DNA of 64,000 nucleotides, from NCBI RefSeq assembly GCF_003634775.1, contig NZ_RBXB01000001.1, positions 1,178,001 through 1,242,000 on the forward strand, written 5' to 3'. Every line of letters begins with the position of its first letter. Position 1 is the stretch's first letter. This stretch comes from Chryseobacterium defluvii. GTDB taxonomy: Bacteria; Bacteroidota; Bacteroidia; Flavobacteriales; Weeksellaceae. The position numbers were made by a program, and so were the translations under genes. Shown here piece by piece: positions 19,412-27,540 of this stretch. The notes under the pieces are model-generated. The model was given only the letters and a program-made list of their open reading frames with translations, did not search any database and had not been told where the DNA came from.

Positions 19412-20245
19412 ATGAAAACACAGAACAAGTCACAATCTAAATCAAAAGTCCCCAAAGAAGGCCTATTTCCGGAAATCATCCGCGAAAACTATCTTGGAAG
19501 CCACAAATTAGCCGGTAAGAGGGCAATAATAACAGGTGGGGACAGTGGAATAGGACAAGCCGTCGCTGTTCATTTTGCAAGAGAGGGAGCAGATGTAGCC
19601 ATCATTTACAAAGAAAGCGATGATGATGCGAAAGAAACTAAAAGACTGGTTGAAAAAGAAGGGAAGGAATGTATCGTATTGAAAGGGGACCTTACCAAAA
19701 AAACCTTCAGGACAAAATGCCTGAACACCATCAAGGAAGAATGGAAAGGTCTAGATATTCTGGTGAATAATGCCGGAATTCATACCTCCAAAGATACTCT
19801 TGAAAAAATCTCTGATGAACAGATAGAAGATACCTTTAATACGAATATCATTTCAATGATCGCGTTTACCAGGGCTTTTTTGCCTTTAATAGGTGAGGGA
19901 GGAAGAATTATTTGTACAACATCCGTTACCGCATATCGTGGAAGTGACCATCTTATTGATTATGCAGCTACCAAAGGGGCAATTTTATCTTTCATACGTT
20001 CCTTATCTACCAATCTTGCGGAAAAGAAGATTTTAGTTAACGGAATTGCACCCGGACCCATATGGACCCCATTGGTAAAGGAAACATTCGATGATCTTTC
20101 AACCTTTGGAAAAGATACTCCGCTACAACGTGCTGGACAGCCTTCCGAAGTAGCTCCGGCTTTTGTATTTCTTGCTTCCGAAGATGCCAATTATATCACA
20201 GGAGAAGTTATACATATCAACGGCGGTGGTTTTGTGGGCGGATAA
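19412..20245 (+). CDS. Short-chain dehydrogenase/reductase
   Basis: A 277-residue SDR oxidoreductase. The nucleotide motif is TGGDSGIGQ at about residues 41-49, then NNAGIH, the catalytic Ser in TTSVTAY, and the YxxxK pair in YAATKG; IAPGPIWTPL follows. The N-terminal extension of about 30 polar residues (KSQSKSKVPKEGLFP) places it with the YhdF/YdaD/GsiB-region general-stress SDR group. The substrate is unknown. ATG 19412 is used; a TTG six bases earlier is less likely. Confidence 0.9.
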   Translation: MKTQNKSQSKSKVPKEGLFPEIIRENYLGSHKLAGKRAIITGGDSGIGQAVAVHFAREGADVAIIYKESDDDAKETKRLVEKEGKECIVLKGDLTKKTFRTKCLNTIKEEWKGLDILVNNAGIHTSKDTLEKISDEQIEDTFNTNIISMIAFTRAFLPLIGEGGRIICTTSVTAYRGSDHLIDYAATKGAILSFIRSLSTNLAEKKILVNGIAPGPIWTPLVKETFDDLSTFGKDTPLQRAGQPSEVAPAFVFLASEDANYITGEVIHINGGGFVGG

Positions 20246-20291
20246 ATAGTATATTTGAGTCATACATCAATTATTAAATTAAAATTACGGA

Positions 20292-20720
20292 ATGGAGACA
20301 TTAACTTTTGAAGTCCAAATAGAAGCAACACCCGAAAAAGTATGGAGCGTGCTTTGGAATGATATAAGCTACAGACAATGGACAACCGCATTTACGGAAG
20401 GTTCATTTTATGAAGGAACCCTTGAAGAAGGAACCATTGTAAAGTTTTTTGACCCCAATAATAACGGAATGTTCAGCCGTGTGGATAAAAACGTGCCCAA
20501 TAAGGAAATGAAATTCCTACACTTGGGTGAAATCTATGATGGTGTGGAACAACCGCAGGATTGGGGAGAAGCTACGGAATCTTATATTTTGGAAGAAACA
20601 GAATCCGGGACCACTTTAAAAGGGGTTATACAGACTCCGGAAGAATTTAAAGGGTTCTTTGAAGAGAAGTTCCCGACAGCATTGGGAATTATAAAAAACC
20701 TTGCAGAAAATCAACTGTAA
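20292..20720 (+). CDS. SRPBCC-domain protein
   Basis: A 142-residue SRPBCC protein starting with ETLTFEVQIEATPEKVWSVLW. It is clearly a paralogue of the next gene: both begin with MET-L, share KVW-VLW and Y-QWT, carry FLHLGE/FKHLGM at the same place, and end with a helix IIKNLAEN / IVKNLAEN. The pair looks like an old tandem duplication. Such domains bind hydrophobic ligands; no specific role is known. Confidence 0.88.
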   Translation: METLTFEVQIEATPEKVWSVLWNDISYRQWTTAFTEGSFYEGTLEEGTIVKFFDPNNNGMFSRVDKNVPNKEMKFLHLGEIYDGVEQPQDWGEATESYILEETESGTTLKGVIQTPEEFKGFFEEKFPTALGIIKNLAENQL

Positions 20721-20740
20721 ACCTAACTAAATATATTAAT

Positions 20741-21190
20741 ATGGAAACATTATCTTATGAAACAGTAATTAATGCTCCCCTACAAAAAGTTTGGGACGTT
20801 CTTTGGGGGCCGGAAACCTATGGTCAGTGGACACAATTTTTCAGTCCGGATTCATCGGGATCAAAGATGAAAACCGATTGGAAGGTAGGTGGGAAAACTT
20901 ACTTTCTTAATGCCAATGACGAAGGGATGGTTTCAACCATAGACAGTATGGATGAACCGAACCAGATTGTGTTTAAACATTTGGGAATGGTAAGCAACGG
21001 AGTAGAAGATACTCAAAGTAAAGAAATCATGGAATGGAGCGGTGCTTTTGAGAAATATTTCTTAACGGATTTGGACGGTAAAACAAAACTGCATACAGAA
21101 GTGCAGGTGGATAAAGAATGGGAAGAACATATGAATACAGGTTTCATCAAAGGATTGGAAATAGTGAAAAACCTTGCTGAAAATTCATGA
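20741..21190 (+). CDS. SRPBCC-domain protein, tandem paralogue
   Basis: A 149-residue SRPBCC protein 20 bases after its paralogue. ETLSYETVINAPLQKVWDVLW opens the fold and FIKGLEIVKNLAENS closes it. Its stop overlaps the next start in ATGA, so it is translationally coupled to the DoxX-like membrane protein, suggesting the two act together. Confidence 0.88.
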   Translation: METLSYETVINAPLQKVWDVLWGPETYGQWTQFFSPDSSGSKMKTDWKVGGKTYFLNANDEGMVSTIDSMDEPNQIVFKHLGMVSNGVEDTQSKEIMEWSGAFEKYFLTDLDGKTKLHTEVQVDKEWEEHMNTGFIKGLEIVKNLAENS

Positions 21191-21645
21191 AGCTTTTAGT
21201 TGTTCTTTTCGGTACGTGTATTCTGGCTTTGTTGGGAACCAAAATTTTTCAGGGAAGCTGGAATTTTTTATTTTCGGGAAACCTGGGAATGGCTGTCTTC
21301 ATCATTTTTACAGGACTTTCACATTTTAAATTTCAGAAAGGAATGGCTATGATGATCCCTGATTTTATCCCTGCCAAAATGTTTTGGGTATATTGTACCG
21401 GATTCATTGAAATTGCTGCCGGAATTGGTTTAATGATTCCGTCTATTCGTGAAACGACGGCTGTTTTGTTAATAGTGTTTTATGTATTGGTTTTTGTGGC
21501 GAATATCAATTCCTCAAAGAAGAACATCAATATATTCAAAGCGGATTACACCGGCCCCGGAATGAAGTATCTTTATACGGAAAGAATTCCGATGCAGATC
21601 ATTTTAATTGCCTGGACCTGGTATTTTGGGATCTATTTATCCTAA
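21187..21645 (+). CDS. DoxX-like membrane protein
   Basis: A 152-residue protein with four hydrophobic helices (about residues 2-20, 28-48, 62-85 and 90-112, plus a last one near the C-terminus), of the DoxX/DoxD superfamily type. Motifs such as FTGLSHFKFQKGM and PDFIPAKMFWVYCTGFIEIAAGIGL fit: the P-x-F-P turn and the Gly-rich third helix are typical. Relatives take part in redox or oxidative-stress membrane complexes. It is coupled to the SRPBCC gene by a 4-base overlap. A terminator follows. Confidence 0.82.
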   Translation: MKLLVVLFGTCILALLGTKIFQGSWNFLFSGNLGMAVFIIFTGLSHFKFQKGMAMMIPDFIPAKMFWVYCTGFIEIAAGIGLMIPSIRETTAVLLIVFYVLVFVANINSSKKNINIFKADYTGPGMKYLYTERIPMQIILIAWTWYFGIYLS

Positions 21646-21672
21646 AAAAACTGACAAAATTTCAGAAAAAAT

Positions 21673-21712
21673 AAAACGGAAGGTGTTTTGCTTTCCGTTT
21701 CTTGTTTTTATT
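21673..21712 (+). terminator. Terminator after the DoxX-like gene
   Basis: AAACGGAAG (21674-21682) pairs with CTTTCCGTTT (21691-21700) and is followed by a T-rich tail. It closes the block of small genes. Confidence 0.8.
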
Positions 21713-21726
21713 TAAATACCCACTTT

Positions 21727-21822
21727 GTCATTCAGAATAAAGCGCATCGGAATGAAGAATCCCTTGCATAAGATTATTTAGCCGTTAGAAGATTCTTCAC
21801 TTTGTTCAGGATAACAGAGTGC
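21727..21822. repeat. Degenerate inverted-repeat element
   Basis: GTCATTCAGAATAAAGCG near the left and GATTCTTCACTTTGTTCAGG near the right resemble, in inverted order, the ends of the intact element at 23275-23418 (TGTCATTCTGAGCG and GAAGAATCT). It looks like a worn copy of the same family. Confidence 0.4.
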
Positions 21823-21904
21823 ATTATAAAAGAGAAAAGTCATGGTTGAGAAAAATATTTTAAATTTATTAAAGTAAAATAAAAAGACCGATCGTCATAG
21901 CAAT

Positions 21905-22483
21905 ATGGAGGTTGTCGAAAAAATAACAATGCCACAGAAGGACAAGGACAATATCATTGCTCAGACCGTATCCAGTTACGGAGGTAAGCTGATGTCCTAC
22001 ATTCGTCCCAAAGTGAAAAACACGGAAGATGCAGAAGATATTCTGCAGGAAGTGTGGTACCAGTTCAGTAGTCTTACCAATCTTTCCGAGATTGTAAACG
22101 TAGGGGGTTGGCTGTACAGGGTTACGGCAAATAAAATCACAGACCGCTATCGTAAAAAGAAGACAGAAAATCTTGAAGATTTTGTATACGAAGATGAAGA
22201 CGGAGACTTCTCCATTAAGGATATCTTATTAATGGATGAAAGTGCCGGCCCGGAAATCAAGATGTTTCAGGATGAGATCTGGAAAAAATTATTTGAAGCA
22301 TTAGACGAACTTCCTGAAAAGCAAAGACTGGTATATGTTGAAAATGAACTGAACGATAAAACTCTCCAGGAGATCGCGGATGAACAAGGCGAAAATATCA
22401 AGACGATTATCAGCAGAAAAAATTATGCTGTGAAGCATTTAAGAAATAGATTAAGAAAGTTATACGAAGATTTAAACAGTTAA
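21905..22483 (+). CDS. RNA polymerase sigma factor, ECF type
   Basis: A 192-residue sigma-70-family factor with only regions 2 and 4. Region 2 includes NTEDAEDILQEVWYQF and VGGWLYRVTANKITDRYRKKK. Region 4 includes LPEKQRLVYVENELNDKTLQEIADEQG and the recognition helix with IKTIISRKNYAVKHLRNRL. No FecR-type anti-sigma gene follows; instead, a two-helix membrane protein begins 10 bases downstream. The start could also be ATG 21929. Targets are not known. Confidence 0.9.
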   Translation: MEVVEKITMPQKDKDNIIAQTVSSYGGKLMSYIRPKVKNTEDAEDILQEVWYQFSSLTNLSEIVNVGGWLYRVTANKITDRYRKKKTENLEDFVYEDEDGDFSIKDILLMDESAGPEIKMFQDEIWKKLFEALDELPEKQRLVYVENELNDKTLQEIADEQGENIKTIISRKNYAVKHLRNRLRKLYEDLNS

Positions 22484-22493
22484 GAACGAAAAT

Positions 22494-22844
22494 ATGATGA
22501 ATCATAAACACAAAAAAGGTTGGATTTTTTTAATTCTTTGTCCGCCATTGATTTTTCTTGGAGTTACGTGGATTGTAATGTGGCTTTGGAACCTGTTGCT
22601 TCCTGAAATTTTGGGCGTGAAATCAATAACATTCTGGCAGGCCATGGGAATCTTGGTTTTAAGTAAAATCCTTTTTGGAGGATTCCATGGTAAGTTCGGA
22701 AGAGGGGTGAGAGATTTTAAAGAAAGAAAAATGAGAGAAAAAATGATGAATTTATCTCCTGAAGAAAGAGAAAAATTCAAAGAAGTATGGAGAAGCAGAT
22801 GCGAAAGCGGGTTCTTCAACAGGAACAAAGGAACCAACGAATAA
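22494..22844 (+). CDS. Small membrane protein downstream of the sigma factor
   Basis: A 116-residue protein with two transmembrane segments (about residues 10-34 and 46-66), then a charged cytoplasmic or periplasmic tail with EREKFKEVWRSRC. The tail recalls short CpxP-like helical sensors, but this is weak. It is 10 bases from the sigma-factor stop and thus co-transcribed. It could act as an anti-sigma factor; this is a guess from position, since no known anti-sigma motif is seen. Confidence 0.75.
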   Translation: MMNHKHKKGWIFLILCPPLIFLGVTWIVMWLWNLLLPEILGVKSITFWQAMGILVLSKILFGGFHGKFGRGVRDFKERKMREKMMNLSPEEREKFKEVWRSRCESGFFNRNKGTNE

Positions 22845-22926
22845 TTGTAAAGAAGTAGTAAAGTAAAATCACAATTCATTCGTCTCTATAAAAAACAAGA
22901 AGTAGTAAAATTTAAAATTTTGAAAA

Positions 22927-23190
22927 ATGAAAAATTCAGCATTAAAAGGTGCGCTGGGAGCACTGGCCGTGGTGGGCGTTGCATTAGTGGCTAAAAAAAT
23001 AGGAGAAAGAAAAAAATTCATGAGAGGTATTTTTGATGAATACGGAATCAAGGAAAAATCTCCATTTGGCCTTGCAGACAAAATCAGAGAAATGAATGAT
23101 GAGCAGTATCAGGAACTGAAAGGTAAATTCAAAAAAGAATTTGGAGCTGGAAGATGCTGCAAAAGAAGAGAAGAAAGTTTTGAAGCATAA
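22927..23190 (+). CDS. Small protein with N-terminal hydrophobic segment
   Basis: An 87-residue protein, probably the last gene of the sigma-factor operon. Residues 5-23 form a Gly/Ala/Val-rich helix that may span the membrane. The rest is charged, with KIREMNDEQYQELKGKFKKEF and a CC pair at residues 77-78. The overall form resembles its neighbour (hydrophobic start, acidic/basic helical tail, late Cys), so both might bind the same partner. No family recognised. Confidence 0.65.
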   Translation: MKNSALKGALGALAVVGVALVAKKIGERKKFMRGIFDEYGIKEKSPFGLADKIREMNDEQYQELKGKFKKEFGAGRCCKRREESFEA

Positions 23191-23220
23191 TATTATTTAA
23201 AACTAAATTTGAAATTGTTA

Positions 23221-23258
23221 TTCCGGCGCGGGAAGCTCTGCTTCCCGCGCCGGAACTT
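23221..23258. repeat. GC-rich palindrome, 16-base perfect stem
   Basis: 23221-23236 and 23240-23255 are exact inverted repeats around TCT. The stem is almost wholly G/C in an AT-rich region. It lies 30 bases after a gene and may act as terminator, but its shape, shared with the one at 37197-37229, suggests a REP-like repeat family. Confidence 0.75.
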
Positions 23259-23274
23259 TTATATTTGGACATTC

Positions 23275-23418
23275 TGTCATTCTGAGCGCAGCGAAGAATC
23301 TCACTCCATAATCTTAACTTCTTATTTCATCTTAATGCTTATTATTAAAAACCATTTGTCATTCCGTAGGAATCTAAGCTGGCTCATTTTGAGATTCTTC
23401 GCTGCACTCAGAATGACA
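23275..23418. mobile_element. MITE-like element with 28-base terminal inverted repeats
   Basis: The ends 23275-23302 and 23391-23418 are inverted repeats with 27 of 28 bases matching. The left end begins TGTCATTCTGAGCGCAGCGA. Inside lies another short phrase of the same type (TGTCATTCCGTAGGAATCT at 23357-23375). The 144-base unit has no gene; the open frame across it is an accident. No clear target-site duplication flanks it. It fits the non-autonomous repeats common in flavobacterial genomes. Confidence 0.6.
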
Positions 23419-23463
23419 ACTATATTTTGATATTGAAACCCATCAATTCGGAAAATAAATCCT

Positions 23464-23471
23464 TATTTTTG
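23464..23471 (+). promoter_or_regulatory. -7 box of the DnaJ-domain gene
   Basis: TATTTTTG is a full TAnnTTTG match. It ends nine bases before ATG 23481, supporting that start and implying a very short or absent leader. Confidence 0.45.
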
Positions 23472-23480
23472 CATCGTTAC

Positions 23481-24128
23481 ATGAAAGATTACTATTATTT
23501 TTTAGGGATTTCTCAGGATGCTTCGGAAGAAGACATCAAAAAGGCTTATAGAAAGCTTTCTTTAAAATACCATCCCGATAAAAATGACAATGATGATTTT
23601 TTTGCCGACCGTTTCCGTGAAATTCAGGAAGCGTATGAGATTTTGAGTGACTCTTCAAAAAGAAGAACTTATGATCAGAGCCTGGAAAATCATCAGAAAA
23701 GTTTCAGGTATAATGTTCCGCCGTCTATAAAAACCTTTACCTCCAATAAAATCCATGCAAAAAAAGGGGAGGAGATTATCATCAACTGGCAAACCAGCAA
23801 TGCGGATGTTGTAAAGGTTCTTCCTTTTGGACTCGAAAAACCTTTTGGAGAAAGAATTTTTAAGATTACAGAATTTAAGGATGGGAAATTTCAGCTTCTT
23901 CTTCATGCAACCAATTCGCTGTTGCATAAAACGGTTGTACAGGGTATTACGATTACAGAAGTTTTTGAAAATGATGGAGAAAAATTCAGAAATGATGTGG
24001 AAGATTTATTCAAATCACAGCCGAGAACGGTGACTAATCCACATGGCCAGCCGAAAATTGTGAAAATTTTAGTGGCAGTTATATTATTAGTGTTGGCGCT
24101 GTATTTTCTAGTGAAAAACTTTACTTAA
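23481..24128 (+). CDS. J-domain protein with C-terminal membrane anchor
   Basis: A 215-residue protein. The J domain takes residues 1-65 ([20 protein letters not shown], then the HPD motif in KYHPDKND), so it should stimulate an Hsp70 such as DnaK. There is no Gly/Phe or zinc-finger region. The middle (about 80-165) is a beta-rich segment, and residues 195-212 form one hydrophobic helix, making it a tail-anchored membrane protein. Thus it is a specialised co-chaperone, not DnaJ itself. Its stop overlaps the convergent Cys-rich gene at TTAA. Confidence 0.85.
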   Translation: MKDYYYFLGISQDASEEDIKKAYRKLSLKYHPDKNDNDDFFADRFREIQEAYEILSDSSKRRTYDQSLENHQKSFRYNVPPSIKTFTSNKIHAKKGEEIIINWQTSNADVVKVLPFGLEKPFGERIFKITEFKDGKFQLLLHATNSLLHKTVVQGITITEVFENDGEKFRNDVEDLFKSQPRTVTNPHGQPKIVKILVAVILLVLALYFLVKNFT

Positions 24129-24277
24129 GCCAGCTTTTTCCTTCCCGGGCATTTTTTGCAACGTTTTCCTGTTTTGAATTTCTTACAGCAAGACTTTTTT
24201 CCGCAGTACATCTCTTCCGTGTGGCCAGAGTATGCAGGTGCTAATGGTGCTACTTTAAATGGGACAATCAAATTCAT
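24125..24277 (-). CDS. Cysteine-rich 50-residue microprotein
   Basis: A 50-codon frame reading ATG at 24275-24277 to TAA. After a neutral first 20 residues comes a dense basic, Cys-rich part: [20 protein letters not shown]. Five Cys in 17 residues, in a C-x4-CC-x7-C-x2-C spacing, suggest a small metal-binding knuckle. A perfect -7 box ends four bases before the ATG. The frame overlaps the J-domain gene only by its stop. I recall similar Lys/Cys-rich short proteins in flavobacteria but cannot name a family. Confidence 0.65.
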   Translation of the reverse strand: MNLIVPFKVAPLAPAYSGHTEEMYCGKKSCCKKFKTGKRCKKCPGRKKLA

Positions 24278-24281
24278 ACTG

Positions 24282-24289
24282 CAAATATA
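24282..24289 (-). promoter_or_regulatory. -7 box of the Cys-rich microprotein
   Basis: Read on the minus strand, TATATTTG is a full consensus match, then CAGT and the ATG. The transcript would be leaderless. No matching -33 TTG at 19 bases. Confidence 0.45.
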
Positions 24290-24556
24290 TTAATTTAGAA
24301 TAAATATAATTAATAAATTTTCAAAAAATATTTGAAAGCTGATAATCAGCATATTGACGGCTGTTTTTAAGATTGGGAAAAACATGATTGATCCCTTATC
24401 TTATATCTTAGCTCTGAAAAATTATCTGGAGCCCCGTTATTGTAAACTGATACTCAATTTTTTTACTTTTTTTTACCTGTTTTTCCTCTCTTGTACAATC
24501 CCTTAAAAAATTGTAATTTTACGAATCTTTTTTACAAACAAAATCTAATATAAAAA

Positions 24557-27415
24557 ATGAATACAGAACAGTTTGTGAACCGTCACATTTCCTTAAATGA
24601 AGCCGATAAACAGGCCATGTTGGAAAAGATTGGCGTTTCAAGTATTGAAGAGTTAATTTCTCAAACCATCCCATCTTCTATCCGTTTAGAAAAAGACCTT
24701 GACATCTCAGAACCTCTTTCAGAATACCAGATGCTTATCCGCTCAAAAGAATTGGCATCAAAGAATACTGAGTTTACGAGCTATATTGGTTTTGGATATT
24801 ACAATACACTTTTACCATCAGCTATTCAGAGAAATATCTTTGAAAACCCCAGCTGGTATACGGCATATACTCCTTATCAGGCAGAAATAGCACAGGGAAG
24901 ATTAGAAGCTCTTCTTAATTTCCAGACTGTTGTATGTGATCTTACAGGTTTTCCGTTAGCTAATGCTTCGTTACTGGATGAATCTACAGCTGCTGCAGAA
25001 GCTATGCACATGTTCTTCAACAACAGAACTAAAGATCAGAAAAAAGCAAACGCGAACAAATTCTTTGTTTCCGACCTTGTTTTACCGCAGACAGTTTCCG
25101 TTTTAAAAACGAAAGCAGAAGGATTGGAAATTGAAATCGTTGTAGGCGACCACAAAACACATGAGTTTGACGGTTCTTATTATGGAGTGTTATTACAGTA
25201 TCCGGGTAAAAACGGTATTGTTCTGGATTATACGGAAAATATCACAGATTATAAAAAACTTGATTTACAAGTTGTTGTAGCTTGCGATCCGATGGCGTTG
25301 GTGAAACTGAAGTCACCGGCTTCCATGGGAGCTGACTGTGCTGTAGGAACAACCCAGAGATTCGGTATTCCAATGGGATACGGAGGCCCTCACGCAGCAT
25401 TTTTCTCCTGCAGGGAAGATTATAAGAGAGACATTCCGGGAAGAATTATCGGGGTTTCTCAGGATATGTACGGAAGACGTGCATTGAGAATGGCTTTACA
25501 GACGAGAGAACAGCACATCAAAAGAGAAAGAGCGACTTCAAACATTTGTACAGCTCAGGTTCTTTTGGCGGTAATGGCAGGAATGTATGCTGTTTATCAT
25601 GGCCCGAAAGGATTAAACTATATCGCTGATCAGATCCATTTTAAAGCAAATGCATTAAATAATGGTCTTAAAGCTTTAGGGTACAATACGGTTGAGGAGC
25701 CAATCTTTGATACGGTGAAAATCTCAATGAGCGAAGACGAAAAAGGAAGATTGATGAGAATGATGAAAGATCATAAAATCAATCTTAATTACTTCACAGA
25801 AGGAGTCGTAAGCATTGCTATCAACGAAAGTACTACCCTTGAGAAGCTGAATTATCTGATGACTTCTTTTGCCCAGTTTAAAGATAAGCAGGCTTTCAAA
25901 TTGGAAATTAAAGAAGGATACAGCATTCCTGCAGACATCCTGAGAAAAGATGAAATCCTTACGGAAGAAGTATTCAACAAATATCATACGGAAACAGAAT
26001 TGATGCGTTACATCAAGCGCCTGGAAAGAAAAGACCTGTCTTTGACACATTCTATGATTTCTTTGGGGTCTTGTACGATGAAGCTTAATGCAGCAACCCA
26101 GATGTTGCCACTTTCGTGGGATAATTGGGGAAGTGTTCACCCGTTTGTACCGGTTGATCAGGCTCAGGGGTATCAGGAAATGATCCGTGAGCTTGAAAAA
26201 GATTTAGCAGAAATCACAGGCTTTGCAGGAACTTCACTTCAGCCGAATTCCGGAGCACAGGGAGAATATGCAGGATTGATGGTGATCAGAGAATATCATA
26301 AATCAAGAGGGGAGGCTCACAGAAATGTGGTATTGATCCCTCAGTCTGCTCACGGAACCAATCCGGCGTCTGCAGCAATGGCAGGAATGAAAATTGTTGT
26401 CGTTAAAAACCTTGAAAACGGAGAAATTGATTTCGAAGATTTAAAAGCTAAAACAGAACAGCATTCTGAGAACTTATCTTGTGTAATGATCACGTATCCG
26501 TCCACTTACGGATTCTTTGATGCCAACATTAAAGAAATTACCAACTTAATTCACCAACACGGAGGACAAGTATATATGGATGGTGCCAATATGAACGCTC
26601 AGGTAGGATACACAAGTCCTGGAAACATCGGAGCAGATGTTTGTCACCTGAACCTTCACAAAACCTTCGCCATTCCTCACGGGGGAGGAGGTCCTGGAGT
26701 GGGGCCAATCTGTGTGGCTAAACATTTAGTTCCTTTCCTTCCTACCAATGCGAATATTAGAATCGGATCTAAAGAAGCTATTGAAGGGATTTCCGCTGCA
26801 CCTTACGGTTCAGGATTGATCTTGAATATCTCTTACGCTTATATTAAAATGTTAGGTACTTCAGGCTTGAAAAAAGCTACTGAACACGCCATCTTAAATG
26901 CCAACTATTTAAAAGAAATATTAGCTGAGCATTTCCCAATCTTATATTCCAACGAAAACGGAAAAGTAGCGCACGAATGTATCGTAGACTTCAGACAATT
27001 CAAGTCTTTAGGAATTGAAGTAGCTGATGTAGCGAAGAGATTAATGGATTATGGTTTCCATGCTCCTACAGTTTCTTTCCCTGTAGCAGGAACATTAATG
27101 ATCGAGCCTACAGAATCTGAAAGCAAAGCAGAAATCGACCGTTTTGCAGAAGCATTGATCTCTATCAAAAAAGAAATCGATGAAATTGCTAACGGAGAAG
27201 CAGATGCAACGAACAACGTATTGAAAAATGCGCCTCACACAGAGCAATTGGTAATCTCAGATTCTTGGGATAAGCCATACAGTAGAGAAAAAGCAGCGTA
27301 TCCGCTAGAGTGGGTAAGAGACCACAAATTCTTTGCTTCCGTATCCAGAGTAGATGAAGCGTACGGAGACAGAAACTTAGTTTGTACTTGTGAGCCGATT
27401 GAAGCTTATATGTAA
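24557..27415 (+). CDS. gcvP: Glycine dehydrogenase (decarboxylating), P protein
   Basis: A 952-residue P protein of the glycine cleavage system. It decarboxylates glycine with pyridoxal phosphate and passes the aminomethyl group to lipoyl-GcvH. The single chain joins both halves (alpha, about 1-440; beta, about 460-950), as in most aerobic bacteria. The PLP lysine is K702 in LNLHKTFAIPHGGGGPG. Length and motifs are complete. No gcvT or gcvH is adjacent. The leader of about 280 bases shows no glycine-riboswitch core that I can recognise. Its last three codons and terminator recur at 28476. Confidence 0.97.
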   Translation: MNTEQFVNRHISLNEADKQAMLEKIGVSSIEELISQTIPSSIRLEKDLDISEPLSEYQMLIRSKELASKNTEFTSYIGFGYYNTLLPSAIQRNIFENPSWYTAYTPYQAEIAQGRLEALLNFQTVVCDLTGFPLANASLLDESTAAAEAMHMFFNNRTKDQKKANANKFFVSDLVLPQTVSVLKTKAEGLEIEIVVGDHKTHEFDGSYYGVLLQYPGKNGIVLDYTENITDYKKLDLQVVVACDPMALVKLKSPASMGADCAVGTTQRFGIPMGYGGPHAAFFSCREDYKRDIPGRIIGVSQDMYGRRALRMALQTREQHIKRERATSNICTAQVLLAVMAGMYAVYHGPKGLNYIADQIHFKANALNNGLKALGYNTVEEPIFDTVKISMSEDEKGRLMRMMKDHKINLNYFTEGVVSIAINESTTLEKLNYLMTSFAQFKDKQAFKLEIKEGYSIPADILRKDEILTEEVFNKYHTETELMRYIKRLERKDLSLTHSMISLGSCTMKLNAATQMLPLSWDNWGSVHPFVPVDQAQGYQEMIRELEKDLAEITGFAGTSLQPNSGAQGEYAGLMVIREYHKSRGEAHRNVVLIPQSAHGTNPASAAMAGMKIVVVKNLENGEIDFEDLKAKTEQHSENLSCVMITYPSTYGFFDANIKEITNLIHQHGGQVYMDGANMNAQVGYTSPGNIGADVCHLNLHKTFAIPHGGGGPGVGPICVAKHLVPFLPTNANIRIGSKEAIEGISAAPYGSGLILNISYAYIKMLGTSGLKKATEHAILNANYLKEILAEHFPILYSNENGKVAHECIVDFRQFKSLGIEVADVAKRLMDYGFHAPTVSFPVAGTLMIEPTESESKAEIDRFAEALISIKKEIDEIANGEADATNNVLKNAPHTEQLVISDSWDKPYSREKAAYPLEWVRDHKFFASVSRVDEAYGDRNLVCTCEPIEAYM

Positions 27416-27446
27416 TTAAAAAGTTTTTTAGATATAAAAAATCCCT
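27406..27446. repeat. Direct repeat, copy 1 (gcvP tail and terminator start)
   Basis: From TTATATGTAATT (with the gcvP stop codon) to AAAAAATCCCT, about 41 bases. It recurs at 28476-28515 with one A fewer. Confidence 0.85.
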
Positions 27447-27470
27447 CTCAGTTTTGAGAGGGATTTTTTT
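27436..27470 (+). terminator. gcvP terminator
   Basis: ATCCCTCTCA (27441-27450) pairs with TGAGAGGGAT (27455-27464) around GTTT, with A and T runs either side. Confidence 0.9.
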
Positions 27471-27540
27471 GCTATTATTGCTATTGAAGTTTTATTATTT
27501 TGATAAACATAAATCTTAAAATATATCCAAATAAAGAAAA

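Noticed and set aside
22502..22879. Open frame of 125 codons on the minus strand
   Set aside because: It is the antisense of the small membrane protein gene at 22494, with unnatural Leu/Phe/Ser-rich composition and no promoter.
23209..23430. Open frame of 73 codons across the repeat region
   Set aside because: It consists of the GC-rich hairpin and the inverted-repeat element; no protein-like composition.
24278..24556. Glycine riboswitch before gcvP
   Set aside because: The leader is long enough, but I could not find the conserved glycine-aptamer core or tandem arrangement. A covariance-model search would decide.
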